Shown here: piece by piece, positions 17,050-24,663 of the stretch | How positions within the stretch are numbered: position 1 is the stretch's first letter | Layout: each line of letters starts with the position of its first letter | Assembly (NCBI RefSeq): GCF_049856295.1 | Contig: NZ_JBNDMZ010000015.1 | Coordinates: 6,304 to 70,303 of the forward strand | DNA length: 64,000 nucleotides | Direction: 5' to 3' | DNA from: JB111 sp049856295 | GTDB lineage: Bacteria > Actinomycetota > Actinomycetes > Actinomycetales > Actinomycetaceae | Translations under genes and position numbers: made by a program | The notes under the pieces: generated by a model | What the model was told of the DNA's origin: nothing | Seen by the model: the letters and a program-made list of their open reading frames with translations, nothing else | Database searches by the model: none

Positions 17050-18117
17050 TCACGTGGCCGAGACCTCGTGGCCGTAGCGCGCCCACACCTTGCGCAGGCC
17101 GGCGTCGGAGTCGAGCTGCTTGTCCCGTGCCGCGGGCCGGGCGGAGGCGAGCTGCTCGAGCATCTGTCGGGCGCCGGCGGGATTGACGAGGCGCACGTAC
17201 TCGAAGACCGCGGCCGTCGAGTCCTCACCGGTGATGCCCGTGAGGTCGCGCGGCCCCTCGGTGAGCACGGTGACGGCGCGGGCCCGCTCGGCGAGCACGG
17301 CGGCATCGACGCCGGGCCCGTCGCTCGTGCCCGCCCCGCCGGAGGCGGCGTCGTCGGCGGGTCCCTGGAGGCGCTCGACCTGGATGCCGGCCCGGGCGAG
17401 CGCCCGTGCGACCTCCCGGGAGGCGCGCACGCTGCCACCGATGGTCGCGGACAGGGCCTCGACGGGGAGGGAGAGGTTCGCGGCGACGCGGGCGAGGCCG
17501 GCCGGGTCGGGACGCCCGGTGAGCGGGCCCACGAGGAGGTAGCGGACCATGCCCTCGGGCCGGTCGGGGTCGGGCACCTCGTGCCAGGCGGGCCGCTCGA
17601 TCATGCCGCTGACGACGAGCGCCTCGACGGCGTCGGCCGCGGGCGCCGCCGAGGTGCGGTGGATGGCCTCGGCGAGCAGCTGGGCCTGCGGCCCGGGGAG
17701 GCGCCGGAGCGGGGCGCCCCGGAGGTAGACGGGCGCGACGACGTCGGTGCCGCGCCCGAACGCCATGTGGACGCCCGGCTTCCCGAAGGTGCCGAAGCTC
17801 GCCGGCCCGATGTGCAGCTGGTCGATCTCGGCGAGCGGCACGGTGCGGCCCTTGGCGGCGATCGTCGCGGCGCCGAGGTCCGCGTCGACGCGCACGTAGG
17901 GGCGCAGGGTGAGCCACAGGATGCCGACCATGAGCACGAGACCGATGCCGAACCCGCCGATCGTCCATGCCGTGGTGCCCCCACCGGCGGCGAACCCGGC
18001 GAACGCGCCGACGAGCGAGACGCCCACCGTGATGAGGAGGAGGACAGGGGCGTTGTCGACGATCGCGCCCCGGGTGATCGGCTGCGGTCCGGGCGGCGTC
18101 GGTGCTGGTGAGGTCAC
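17050..18117 (-). CDS. Two-TM membrane protein of unknown function (paralogue of 15909-17033)
   Basis: 355 aa. Two membrane segments lie at about 24-45 and 50-72, followed by YVRVDADLGAATIAAKG and V-P-L-A-E-I-D-Q-L, the same strand pattern as the neighbouring proteins, then helices and a C-terminal region rich in A, R and V. There is no enzyme motif. The GTG at 18117 is used because TAGCCT is 7 bases upstream on the minus strand; an ATG at 18225 would add a Pro/Arg-rich leader across that promoter. It is first of a two-gene run with its paralogue and is divergent from the CAP gene. Confidence 0.62.
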   Translation of the reverse strand: MTSPAPTPPGPQPITRGAIVDNAPVLLLITVGVSLVGAFAGFAAGGGTTAWTIGGFGIGLVLMVGILWLTLRPYVRVDADLGAATIAAKGRTVPLAEIDQLHIGPASFGTFGKPGVHMAFGRGTDVVAPVYLRGAPLRRLPGPQAQLLAEAIHRTSAAPAADAVEALVVSGMIERPAWHEVPDPDRPEGMVRYLLVGPLTGRPDPAGLARVAANLSLPVEALSATIGGSVRASREVARALARAGIQVERLQGPADDAASGGAGTSDGPGVDAAVLAERARAVTVLTEGPRDLTGITGEDSTAAVFEYVRLVNPAGARQMLEQLASARPAARDKQLDSDAGLRKVWARYGHEVSAT

Positions 18118-18124
18118 GCGGCCG

Positions 18125-18130
18125 AGGCTA
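18125..18130 (-). promoter_or_regulatory. Candidate leaderless -10 for the paralogue pair
   Basis: The minus strand reads TAGCCT, 7 bases before the GTG at 18117. Confidence 0.5.
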
Positions 18131-18260
18131 CCGGGGGCGTGCGGGCGTCCTGCGGGTGCTCGCGGCCGGCCGGGGTGCGGTCGGCGAGCAGCCGATGAGC
18201 GGTCGATGAGCGACCGGTGAGACATGACACAACTCCTCGACCCGATCGAAGGTCACGGTT

Positions 18261-18288
18261 TAGCGTCGCCCGGTAACTTTCCGATAAC
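18261..18288 (+). promoter_or_regulatory. CAP-gene promoter with MtrA-like direct repeat
   Basis: TAGCGT (18261-18266) is a possible -10. It is followed by GTAAC (18273-18277) and ATAAC (18284-18288), two near-identical pentamers spaced 6 bases apart (11-bp period). MtrA, the actinobacterial cell-wall response regulator, is known to bind GTAAC-type direct repeats with this spacing upstream of secreted hydrolase genes. A further GTCAC is at 18252. The match is by eye only. Confidence 0.35.
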
Positions 18289-18304
18289 GAGGAGAACCCC
18301 CGAC

Positions 18305-19768
18305 GTGTTCGCACCCCCGCGCGGCCGCCACGCACGGCACCGCACCCTTGCCCCCCGGGTCGCCACCGCACTGCTGACCGTCGCCGCGGCGACGTCGGTC
18401 GCGACGAGCGCCCAGGCCGCCGAGGCCCCGGCCGGCGTCCGCACCGTGACCCCTTCGATCCGCACCGACGCCGGCTGGCAGAACCAGGTCGCCAACGCGA
18501 TCGCGGCGCAGACCAACGCCTACCGCGCAGCCAACGGCCTCTCGCAGCTCACCCGCACCGGCTCGATCGACTCCGTCGCCCAGTCCTGGTCCAACCACCA
18601 GGCGAGCATCGGCGCCATGGTCCACCGCGGCGACTACGGCCGCTCCGCCGTGCCCGCCGGCTCCTCGGGGACCTCCGAGATCCTGTCCTGGGGCATCTAC
18701 CCGGACCACCAGGCCGACTACTTCATGAGCCAGTGGCGCAACTCCCCGGTGCACAACAACATCCTGCTCACCGGGTCCTACACGCACTTCGGCGTCGGCG
18801 TGGCCGTCTCGGCCGACGGGCGCGTGTTCGCCACGCAGAACTTCGCCACCTACGCCGGTGGCGGCCCCTCCGGCTCCACCCCCACGGCCGATGCGCCCGC
18901 CGAGACCGCCCCCGAGGTCGAGGCCGAGCCCCAGGCCGAGGCGGAGCCGCAGGCCGAGCCCGAGATCGAGCAGGAGCCCACGACGGACGCCGAGGCCGCC
19001 CGCGAGGCCGACGCCGCGACCCGCGACACCGCCCGCACCGAGCCGGAGCCGGCCCCCGAGCCCGAGCCGGTGCCCGGCACGCCGCGCTTCCTCCTGTCCG
19101 ACGAGCTCGCCGGCAACGCCGTGCACAGCTTCCTCTACGGGGTCGAGGGCGACGAGATCTTCGTCGGCGACTGGGACGGCGACGGCAGCGACACGATCGC
19201 GGTACGCCGTGGCAGCGAGCTGCACATCACGAACACGCTGGGCACCGGCCCTGCGGAGCACGTCGTCGAGCTCGGCGACGCGGGCGACGAGCTCGTCCAG
19301 GGCGACTTCGACGGCGACGGCACCGACACCTTCGCGATCCGCGACGGCAACGTCATGGAGATCGTCAACGACCTCGACAACCCGGGCGAGATCGAGTTGG
19401 CGGCCTTCGGCGCCGACGGCGACACGCTGCTCGTCGGCGACTGGGACGGCGACGGGACCGACACGTTCGGCATCCGCCGCGGCGCCGACGTCATCTGGAC
19501 GAACGACCCGGCCGGCGCGTCCGTCGACGGCGAGCTCTCCCTCGGCCGCGACTCCGACCTCGTCCTCGTGGGCGACTGGGACGGCGACGGCGCGGACAGC
19601 GTCGCCCTCCAGCGCGGCGCGGACTTCTTCGTGACGAACGAGAACTCCTCCGACGCCGAGATCACCGAGACCCGCTACGGGCGCGACGGCGACACCGCCG
19701 CGTTCGGCGACTGGGACGGCGACGGCTCCGACAGCCTCGGGGTCGTCCGCATCGAGCAGACCCGCTGA
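18305..19768 (+). CDS. Secreted CAP (SCP/PR-1) domain protein with C-terminal FG-GAP repeats
   Basis: 487 aa. Residues 1-39 form a Sec signal peptide (Arg-rich n-region, hydrophobic core, A-Q-A cleavage site). The CAP domain (about 55-190) shows NAYRAANGLSQL, a central H-R-G-D-Y region, S-E-I-L and WRNSPVHNNILL, T-H-F-G-V-G-V. A Glu/Pro/Ala-rich linker (about 200-265) leads to about five repeats of 40-43 residues, each with GDWDGDG (Ca-binding D-x-D-x-D-G type) and I-A-V-R-R-G. This is the same module as in the gene at the right edge. The GTG at 18305 is preceded by GAGGAG, 10 bases upstream. CAP proteins are often envelope-associated; the activity is unknown. Confidence 0.9.
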   Translation: MFAPPRGRHARHRTLAPRVATALLTVAAATSVATSAQAAEAPAGVRTVTPSIRTDAGWQNQVANAIAAQTNAYRAANGLSQLTRTGSIDSVAQSWSNHQASIGAMVHRGDYGRSAVPAGSSGTSEILSWGIYPDHQADYFMSQWRNSPVHNNILLTGSYTHFGVGVAVSADGRVFATQNFATYAGGGPSGSTPTADAPAETAPEVEAEPQAEAEPQAEPEIEQEPTTDAEAAREADAATRDTARTEPEPAPEPEPVPGTPRFLLSDELAGNAVHSFLYGVEGDEIFVGDWDGDGSDTIAVRRGSELHITNTLGTGPAEHVVELGDAGDELVQGDFDGDGTDTFAIRDGNVMEIVNDLDNPGEIELAAFGADGDTLLVGDWDGDGTDTFGIRRGADVIWTNDPAGASVDGELSLGRDSDLVLVGDWDGDGADSVALQRGADFFVTNENSSDAEITETRYGRDGDTAAFGDWDGDGSDSLGVVRIEQTR

Positions 19769-19770
19769 CG

Positions 19771-19802
19771 CGTGGCGGGCCGTCCTCTACCGGCCCGCCA
19801 CG
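19771..19802 (+). terminator. Strong hairpin after CAP gene
   Basis: A perfect 12-bp stem (CGTGGCGGGCCG with its complement at 19791-19802) with an 8-base loop lies 2 bases after the CAP stop. There is no T tract, as is common in actinobacteria. It may serve both strands, since the gene at 19912 converges. Confidence 0.75.
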
Positions 19803-19820
19803 CCCCGGCGCCTGCACGCC

Positions 19821-19862
19821 ACGACGGGGTCGTCGGTCCACCCGGACCGGTGGCCCCGTCGT
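19821..19862. terminator. Second hairpin between converging genes
   Basis: ACGACGGGG (19821-19829) pairs with CCCCGTCGT (19854-19862). The intervening bases can also pair in part (GTCC with GGAC). It probably terminates the minus-strand gene ending at 19912. Confidence 0.5.
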
Positions 19863-19911
19863 CGTGCGTGGGGGCCGCGGCCGCGTCGATGCGTCGTCGG
19901 CCGGCCGTCGG

Positions 19912-20511
19912 TCAGCGCGGCGGCGGCCAGCCGTATGCCTCGTGGATCAGGCGCCGCGAGAGGTCGGAGTCGGGGGCGCCGCTCACGCGGGCGAGCTCGG
20001 CGAGCAACCAGGCGTCCCGCTCGCGGAGCCGGCCACCGAGCGGCCCCGAGAGCGCCCTCGAGGCCCGAACCCCCGACGCCAGGCACACCCAGATCGCCGC
20101 GCCCTCCTTCGCGGACGCCCGCACACCACTGCCGAAGGCACCGCGCCGGGCGGCGTCCGCGTGGGGCGTGATCCCGGCGATCGCCTCGAACCCGACCGTC
20201 TCGTCCCGGACCCGCACGCGCCGGCCGACGAGGTCGACCTCCAGCGGGCGACCATGCTGCCGCAGGACGAGCACGAGGATGGCGAGGACCACGACCGTCG
20301 AGAGGGCAAGGACGACGACGTGGAGGCCCCAGGGGATCGGAGCGTCCGTCCCGTTGCGCCACCAGTGCTCGACCACGAGGACCACGGCGCCCAGCGCCAG
20401 CACGGGCGCGAGCCAGAGCACCACGCGCCGGAGGTTGTCCCGGAGCCGGTGCGGCCTGACAGTCTCGAGACCGGCGGCAGGGACGAGGTCGGGGTAGTCG
20501 GACCGGCGCAC
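19912..20511 (-). CDS. Two-TM membrane protein with PH-like region, unknown function
   Basis: 199 aa. Membrane segments at about 28-47 and 63-84 are followed by LEVDLVGRRVRVRDE and V-G-F-E-A-I-A-G-I, the strand pattern shared with the proteins at 15089, 15909 and 17050. The second half has a G-S-G-V-R-A-S-A segment and helices. The GTG start at 20511 lies 6 bases after a TATCGT box. It is divergent from the XRE-cupin gene, with 48 bases between starts, so the two promoters overlap. There is no known function; it is grouped with its neighbours by architecture only. Confidence 0.6.
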   Translation of the reverse strand: MRRSDYPDLVPAAGLETVRPHRLRDNLRRVVLWLAPVLALGAVVLVVEHWWRNGTDAPIPWGLHVVVLALSTVVVLAILVLVLRQHGRPLEVDLVGRRVRVRDETVGFEAIAGITPHADAARRGAFGSGVRASAKEGAAIWVCLASGVRASRALSGPLGGRLRERDAWLLAELARVSGAPDSDLSRRLIHEAYGWPPPR

Positions 20512-20517
20512 GGAGCC

Positions 20518-20523
20518 ACGATA
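20518..20523 (-). promoter_or_regulatory. Candidate leaderless -10 for gene 19912-20511
   Basis: The minus strand reads TATCGT, 6 bases before the GTG. It sits 24 bases from the opposing -10 of the XRE gene, so the regulator could control both. Confidence 0.45.
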
Positions 20524-20546
20524 GGCGGGCGACGAACGCCCCTGGT

Positions 20547-20552
20547 TAGGGT
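20547..20552 (+). promoter_or_regulatory. Candidate leaderless -10 of XRE-cupin regulator
   Basis: TAGGGT lies 7 bases before the ATG at 20560. Confidence 0.45.
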
Positions 20553-20559
20553 CGACGCC

Positions 20560-21156
20560 ATGACACCGCGCGCCGCGAGCGACGACGACGTCCCCGGCGG
20601 CCCCGCCGCCGACCTGGCCGAGACCGCCCGGGCCCAGCGGCTGCGCCTCGGCCTGCGGGTCGGGGACGTCGCCGCCCGTGCGGGCCTGTCCGTCGGCCTG
20701 GTCTCCCAGCTCGAGCGCGGCCAGGGCAACCCCGCGCTCAGCACGCTCCGCTCGCTGGCCGACGCGCTCGGGATGGGCGTCACCGACCTCCTCGAGCCGC
20801 GCCGCGAGAGCCAGTCAGCCCTCGTCCGTGCCGGCGAGGGGCGACGCCTGCGGACCCCCGACGAGAGCCCCGGACTCGAGCGCGAGCTCCTCACCCCGAG
20901 CCTCGACGCCCCGCTGCAGGTCATCCGCACCGTCGTCCCCGTCGGCCTGACGAACGAGTCCCGCCCCTACCGGCACCTCGGCACCGAGGCGGTCCACGTC
21001 CTCTCCGGCGAGCTCGACGTCACCGTCGACGGACGGACGAGCCGGCTGCGCGCCGGGGACACCCTGACCTACGACTGCTCGACCGGCCACTGGTGGGCGA
21101 ACCCCGGCCCCGACGAGGCCGTCGTCCTCGGCGTCACCGTGCCGCTGAGCCGCTGA
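20560..21156 (+). CDS. XRE family transcriptional regulator with C-terminal cupin
   Basis: 198 aa. The helix-turn-helix (about 22-80) has R-L-G-L-R-V-G-D-V-A-A and SVGLVSQLERGQGNPALSTL, a classic XRE recognition segment. The cupin domain (about 120-195) has H-L-G-T-E-A-V-H-V-L-S-G-E-L and L-R-A-G-D-T-L-T-Y, with the final GHWWANPGPDEAVVL. Such proteins bind a small ligand in the cupin and repress or activate nearby uptake and catabolic genes. Candidate targets are the divergent gene at 20511, the DUF1028 gene and the peptide ABC operon (inference from position). Confidence 0.92.
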   Translation: MTPRAASDDDVPGGPAADLAETARAQRLRLGLRVGDVAARAGLSVGLVSQLERGQGNPALSTLRSLADALGMGVTDLLEPRRESQSALVRAGEGRRLRTPDESPGLERELLTPSLDAPLQVIRTVVPVGLTNESRPYRHLGTEAVHVLSGELDVTVDGRTSRLRAGDTLTYDCSTGHWWANPGPDEAVVLGVTVPLSR

Positions 21157-21176
21157 GCCGCCGGAGGGCTCGCCCA

Positions 21177-21983
21177 CTACCCGTCGCTGCGCTCGACCTC
21201 CGCGGCCTCCCCCTCGGCGGTGGCCAGCGCGAGCAGCCGACCCAGCTCGACGACCGGGTCGCGGTGGTCGTCGACCCGGAGGTCGAGCGCCGTCCGCGGC
21301 GGGGCCACGTCGTCCTCGTCCACGGCGGCGACGACGAGGGCCGCGGACTGCCGCCCGCGCACGTCTCCCCCGGCCGCCTCGCCCGCCGCCAGGGCAGCCA
21401 CGAGTCGCCGTCCGAGGTCCCCCGCCCCGCCCGGCCGGGAGTGCGGCTCAGTCCGTCGTCGAGATTGCGGTTCGTCGTCGTCGAGATTGCGGTTCGTCGT
21501 CGTCGAGATTGCGGTTCGTCGTCGGGAGTGCGGCTCGGCGACTGATCGAGACTGCGGCTCAGCAGACGACCACGCCCCGCAGTCCCGGTAGGCCGCCAGC
21601 ATCGCGTCGAGCACGCCCGGCCCCGCGAGGCAGTTGCCGACCACCACGACACGGTCACCTTCGAGGCCCCCCGCCCACGGCGTGCACCCGCTCCCCGTGC
21701 GGCTCGCGACCCGCCCGCGGGCGTCGACGAGGGCCACCTGGCGCCGCTCGATCCCCTCGTCCTCGGCTGCGAGGACGTCGACGACATCGGCCGGCGCGAG
21801 CCCGGACCGGAGCAGCTCGAGGCCGCGCGGACGGAAGGTCACGTTCGTCCACGCCTGGGTGACGAGCGCTCCGACCCGGGGGGCGAGCGCCGGCACCATC
21901 CCGCCGAGCGCGAGCGACGCCGACGCGGTCGCCACGCCGAGGGATGCGCCGTCGTCGGACAGCGCGACGATCGAGTAGGTCAC
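21177..21983 (-). CDS. DUF1028 family protein with in-frame repeat-array insertion
   Basis: 268 aa from GTG 21983 (GGAGG-type ribosome site upstream). DUF1028 marks are T-Y-S-I-V-A at the start, GVATASASLALGG, T-Q-A-W-T-N-V, R-Q-V-A-L-V-D-A-R-G and V-V-G-N-C-L-A-G-P-G-V-L, then A-G-E-A-A-G-G-D-V-R-G-R-Q-S-A-A-L-V-V. Between residues about 141 and 185 an extra Arg/Asn/Ser/Thr-rich stretch (EPQSRR, T-A-I-S-T-T-T, N-R-N-L-D-D-D) is translated from the 22-bp repeat array and has no counterpart in the family as I know it. The family is Ntn-hydrolase-like in outline and is often found near peptide utilisation genes; activity is unproven. It converges on the XRE-cupin gene, 20 bases apart. Confidence 0.85.
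   Translation of the reverse strand: MTYSIVALSDDGASLGVATASASLALGGMVPALAPRVGALVTQAWTNVTFRPRGLELLRSGLAPADVVDVLAAEDEGIERRQVALVDARGRVASRTGSGCTPWAGGLEGDRVVVVGNCLAGPGVLDAMLAAYRDCGAWSSAEPQSRSVAEPHSRRRTAISTTTNRNLDDDEPQSRRRTEPHSRPGGAGDLGRRLVAALAAGEAAGGDVRGRQSAALVVAAVDEDDVAPPRTALDLRVDDHRDPVVELGRLLALATAEGEAAEVERSDG
21437..21562 (+). repeat. 22-bp repeat array A, inside DUF1028 gene
   Basis: Three perfect cores GAGATTGCGGTT begin at 21461, 21483 and 21505 (exact 22-bp period) with TCGTCG-rich spacers. Degenerate copies ending TGCGGCT flank them at about 21439, 21524 and 21548. The unit has no stop codon in any of six frames, which lets it sit inside a gene. Confidence 0.9.
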
Positions 21984-22021
21984 GCCCCCTCCTACCTCCG
22001 GCGTCGACGCCGGTCTCGTCC

Positions 22022-22038
22022 GCGTCACGATGTGACGC
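22022..22038. promoter_or_regulatory. Candidate operator between DUF1028 gene and peptide ABC operon
   Basis: GCGTCAC and GTGACGC form a perfect 7-bp inverted repeat around GAT. It lies 39 bases upstream of the DUF1028 GTG and about 17 bases before the -35 of the ABC operon. The form resembles GntR-type sites; no GntR gene is nearby. Confidence 0.4.
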
Positions 22039-22054
22039 CGATCATCATTCGGGC

Positions 22055-22083
22055 TTGCATCGCCCGCCAACGCCAAGCATAGT
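22055..22083 (+). promoter_or_regulatory. Promoter of the dipeptide ABC operon
   Basis: TTGCAT (22055-22060), 17-base spacer, CATAGT (22078-22083). Just downstream are TGAAC-TCAC-GTTCA (22083-22096) and the perfect 16-base palindrome ACGACGACGTCGTCGT (22099-22114), possible operators in the leader. Confidence 0.55.
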
Positions 22084-22136
22084 GAACTCACGTTCATTAC
22101 GACGACGTCGTCGTCCCGCACCGGAGGAGATCCCCC

Positions 22137-23705
22137 ATGCGCCTCACAGCCCGCGTCCTGCGCCCGACGGCCGTGGCGGCAGCCGCCCTGCTCGTCCTCG
22201 CCGCCTGCGGGGGCGGTGGCGAGTCGGTCGACGTCGACGGCGAGTCCGGATCCGACGGGTCCGGCGGGTCCGGCTCCTCCGGCGAGGTCCTCGTGGCCGC
22301 GATCGCCGGCGAGCCCGACCAGCTCGACCCGCACTCGACGACCTCGTACTTCTCGTTCCAGATCCTCGAGAACGTCTTCGACACCCTGGTCGAGCCGGAC
22401 GAGAACCTCGAGATGCAGCCCGCCCTGGCGGAGTCGTGGGAGACCTCGGAGGACCAGCTCACCTGGACGTTCCAGCTGCGCGAGGGCGTGACCTGGCACG
22501 ACGGCTCGGAGTTCACGGCCGACGACGTGGCGTACTCGTTCAACCGGATCATCGACGAGGAGCTTGCCGCCTCGTGGCGGTTCGCCGCGGTCGAGTCGGT
22601 GACCGCGACCGACGACCTCACGGTCGAGATCCAGGTCAGCGCCCCCTCCCCCAACCTGCTCGCGAGCATCGGCGGGTACAAGGGCGTCGCGATCGTCCAG
22701 GAGGAGAACGCCTCCTCCGGCGACATCGCGACCGACCCGATCGGCACCGGACCGTTCTCGTTCGAGACCTACTCCTCCGGGCAGGCCGTCGAGCTTGCCG
22801 CCAACCCCGACTACTTCGGCGGGGAGCCGGCGATCGGCGGCGTCGAGTTCCAGTTCATCGCGGAGGCGTCGACGGCGCTGGCCGCGCTGCGCTCCGGTGA
22901 GATCCACTGGACGGACAACGTGCCGCCCCAGCAGGTCGAGACGCTCTCCGGCGAGGACGCCCTCGAGATCGGCCAGGTCGGGTCGAACGACTACTGGTAC
23001 CTCGCCCTCAACCAGGGCAACGAGCCGTGGGACCAGGTCGAGGCGCGGCAGGCGATCGCCTACGCGATCGACCGGGAGGCGATCACGGAGGCCACGATGT
23101 TCGGGGCCGCCACCGTCAACCAGACCGCCATCCCCGAGTCCTCGTCCTGGTTCACCGAGTACACGACCTACAGCCACGACCCGGACCGCGCGCTCGAGCT
23201 CTTCGACGAGATCGGGGTCGACCCGGCCTCGCTGACGATCGACCTCATGGTCACCTCCGAGTACCCGGAGACCGTCACCGCCGCGCAGATCATCTCGAGC
23301 CAGCTCGAGGAGGTCGGGATCACGACGACGATCAACACCCTCGACTTCGGCACCTGGCTGTCCGAGCAGACCGAGGGCAACTTCGACATGCTCATGCTCG
23401 GCTGGCTCGGCAACATCGACCCCGACGACTTCTACTACAGCCAGCACCACTCCGAGGGGTCGAACAACCACCAGGGCAACGCGGACCCCGAGCTCGACGA
23501 GCTGCTCGACGCCGGCCGCACGGAGACCGACGAGGCCGCCCGCGAGGAGATCTACGACGAGGTGGCCACCCGCGTGGCGGACACCGCGAGCTACATCTAC
23601 CTCTACAACCCCGACGTCGTGCAGGCCTGGTCGACCGACCTCTCCGGCTACACCGCGCTGCCGGACCGGGCGATCCGGTTCCGCGACGCGGAGATCGCCG
23701 ACTGA
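22137..23705 (+). CDS. Peptide ABC transporter substrate-binding lipoprotein (SBP family 5)
   Basis: 522 aa. The signal peptide ends in the lipobox L-V-L-A-A-C (Cys about 23), followed by a Gly/Ser/Asp linker. The SBP_bac_5 fold spans about 50-515, with P-A-L-A-E-S-W-E-T-S, T-W-T-F-Q-L-R-E-G-V-T-W-H-D-G and the A-I-A-Y-A-I-D-R hinge region. It captures di- or oligopeptides (or related ligands) outside the cell for the permease encoded next. The ATG has GGAGGAG 8 bases upstream. It is first gene of a five-gene operon with a clear promoter. The exact ligand is not known. Confidence 0.94.
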   Translation: MRLTARVLRPTAVAAAALLVLAACGGGGESVDVDGESGSDGSGGSGSSGEVLVAAIAGEPDQLDPHSTTSYFSFQILENVFDTLVEPDENLEMQPALAESWETSEDQLTWTFQLREGVTWHDGSEFTADDVAYSFNRIIDEELAASWRFAAVESVTATDDLTVEIQVSAPSPNLLASIGGYKGVAIVQEENASSGDIATDPIGTGPFSFETYSSGQAVELAANPDYFGGEPAIGGVEFQFIAEASTALAALRSGEIHWTDNVPPQQVETLSGEDALEIGQVGSNDYWYLALNQGNEPWDQVEARQAIAYAIDREAITEATMFGAATVNQTAIPESSSWFTEYTTYSHDPDRALELFDEIGVDPASLTIDLMVTSEYPETVTAAQIISSQLEEVGITTTINTLDFGTWLSEQTEGNFDMLMLGWLGNIDPDDFYYSQHHSEGSNNHQGNADPELDELLDAGRTETDEAAREEIYDEVATRVADTASYIYLYNPDVVQAWSTDLSGYTALPDRAIRFRDAEIAD

Positions 23706-23718
23706 GGCGGGACCTCCC

Positions 23719-24663
23719 GTGCGCTTCGTCCTCACCCGGATCGGTCACTCGCTGATCGTCCTGCTCGGGGTGACGGTCGTGGTCTTCGCGATCGTCCACC
23801 TCGTGCCGGGCGACCCGGTGCGGATCGCCATGGGCACCCGGTTCGACCCGGACACCTACGACGCGCTGCGCGAGCGGGCGGGCCTCGACCGGCCGCTCGT
23901 CGAGCAGTACTTCTCCTACGTCGGCCGGGCGGTGACGGGCGACCTCGGCGTCAGCTTCCGCTCCGGCCAGCCGGTCACGCAGATCCTCGCCGAGCGGCTG
24001 CCGGCCACGGTGTCGCTGGCTGGCGTCGGCATCGTCATCGCCCTGCTCGTCTCGATCCCGCTCGGCGTCTGGACGGCCACGCACCACGGTTCGGTGTCCG
24101 ACTCGATCACCCGGGCGGTCAGCCAGCTCGGGGTGTCCCTGCCGAACTTCTTCCTCGCCACCCTGCTCATCCTGCTCTTCTCCACGCAGCTGGGGTGGTT
24201 GCCGCCGTCGGGGTACACCTCGATCACCGAGGACCCGGTGGACTGGCTGAGCCACGTCATCATGCCGGCGGTCACGGTCGGGGTCGTCGCGGGCGCGATC
24301 CTCACGCGGTACGTGCGCTCGTCCGTCCTCGAGGTCCTCGCGATGGACCACGTGCGCACGGCCGAGTCGAAGGGGCTGCGCCGCTCGACGATCCTGTCCT
24401 GGCACGTCCTGCGCAACGCGATGGTCCCGGTCGTCACGATCGTCGGCACCCAGGTGGCGGCGATCCTCGGCGGGGTCATCGTCGTCGAGTTCGTCTTCGC
24501 CTGGCCCGGGCTCGGGTACCTCGTCTACGACGCCGTCGAGGCCCGCGACTACCCGGTCGTCCAGGGCGCGGTCCTCCTCATCGCCACGTTCTTCCTCGTC
24601 GTCAACCTGCTCGTCGACCTCGCCTACGCGGCGATCGACCCGAGGATCGCGGAGGGCGCATGA
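23719..24663 (+). CDS. Peptide ABC transporter permease (DppB type)
   Basis: 314 aa with six membrane segments. The N-terminal DppB signature is V-H-L-V-P-G-D-P-V, then the G-L-D-R-P-L-V-E-Q-Y segment and V-T-G-D-L-G-V-S-F-R-S. The cytoplasmic EAA-like loop contains R-T-A-E-S-K-G-L followed by V-L-R-N-A-M-V-P. Length is normal for the family, unlike the second system's permease at 51861. GTG 23719 lies 13 bases after the SBP stop. The next permease overlaps its stop as ATGA. Confidence 0.93.
   Translation: MRFVLTRIGHSLIVLLGVTVVVFAIVHLVPGDPVRIAMGTRFDPDTYDALRERAGLDRPLVEQYFSYVGRAVTGDLGVSFRSGQPVTQILAERLPATVSLAGVGIVIALLVSIPLGVWTATHHGSVSDSITRAVSQLGVSLPNFFLATLLILLFSTQLGWLPPSGYTSITEDPVDWLSHVIMPAVTVGVVAGAILTRYVRSSVLEVLAMDHVRTAESKGLRRSTILSWHVLRNAMVPVVTIVGTQVAAILGGVIVVEFVFAWPGLGYLVYDAVEARDYPVVQGAVLLIATFFLVVNLLVDLAYAAIDPRIAEGA

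Noticed and set aside
18118..18304. c-di-AMP (ydaO) riboswitch before the CAP gene
   Set aside because: Such switches are common before actinobacterial wall hydrolases, but the conserved paired elements could not be found; the sequence is also short.
18733..20497. Plus-strand frames rich in Arg/Gly from the FG-GAP region to the XRE gene
   Set aside because: Shadow frames of the CAP gene; only the part from 20560 onward is a real protein.
21437..21562. Array A as a sign of sequencing or assembly error in DUF1028
   Set aside because: The frame stays open with conserved family blocks on both sides, and the same repeat occurs in four other places.
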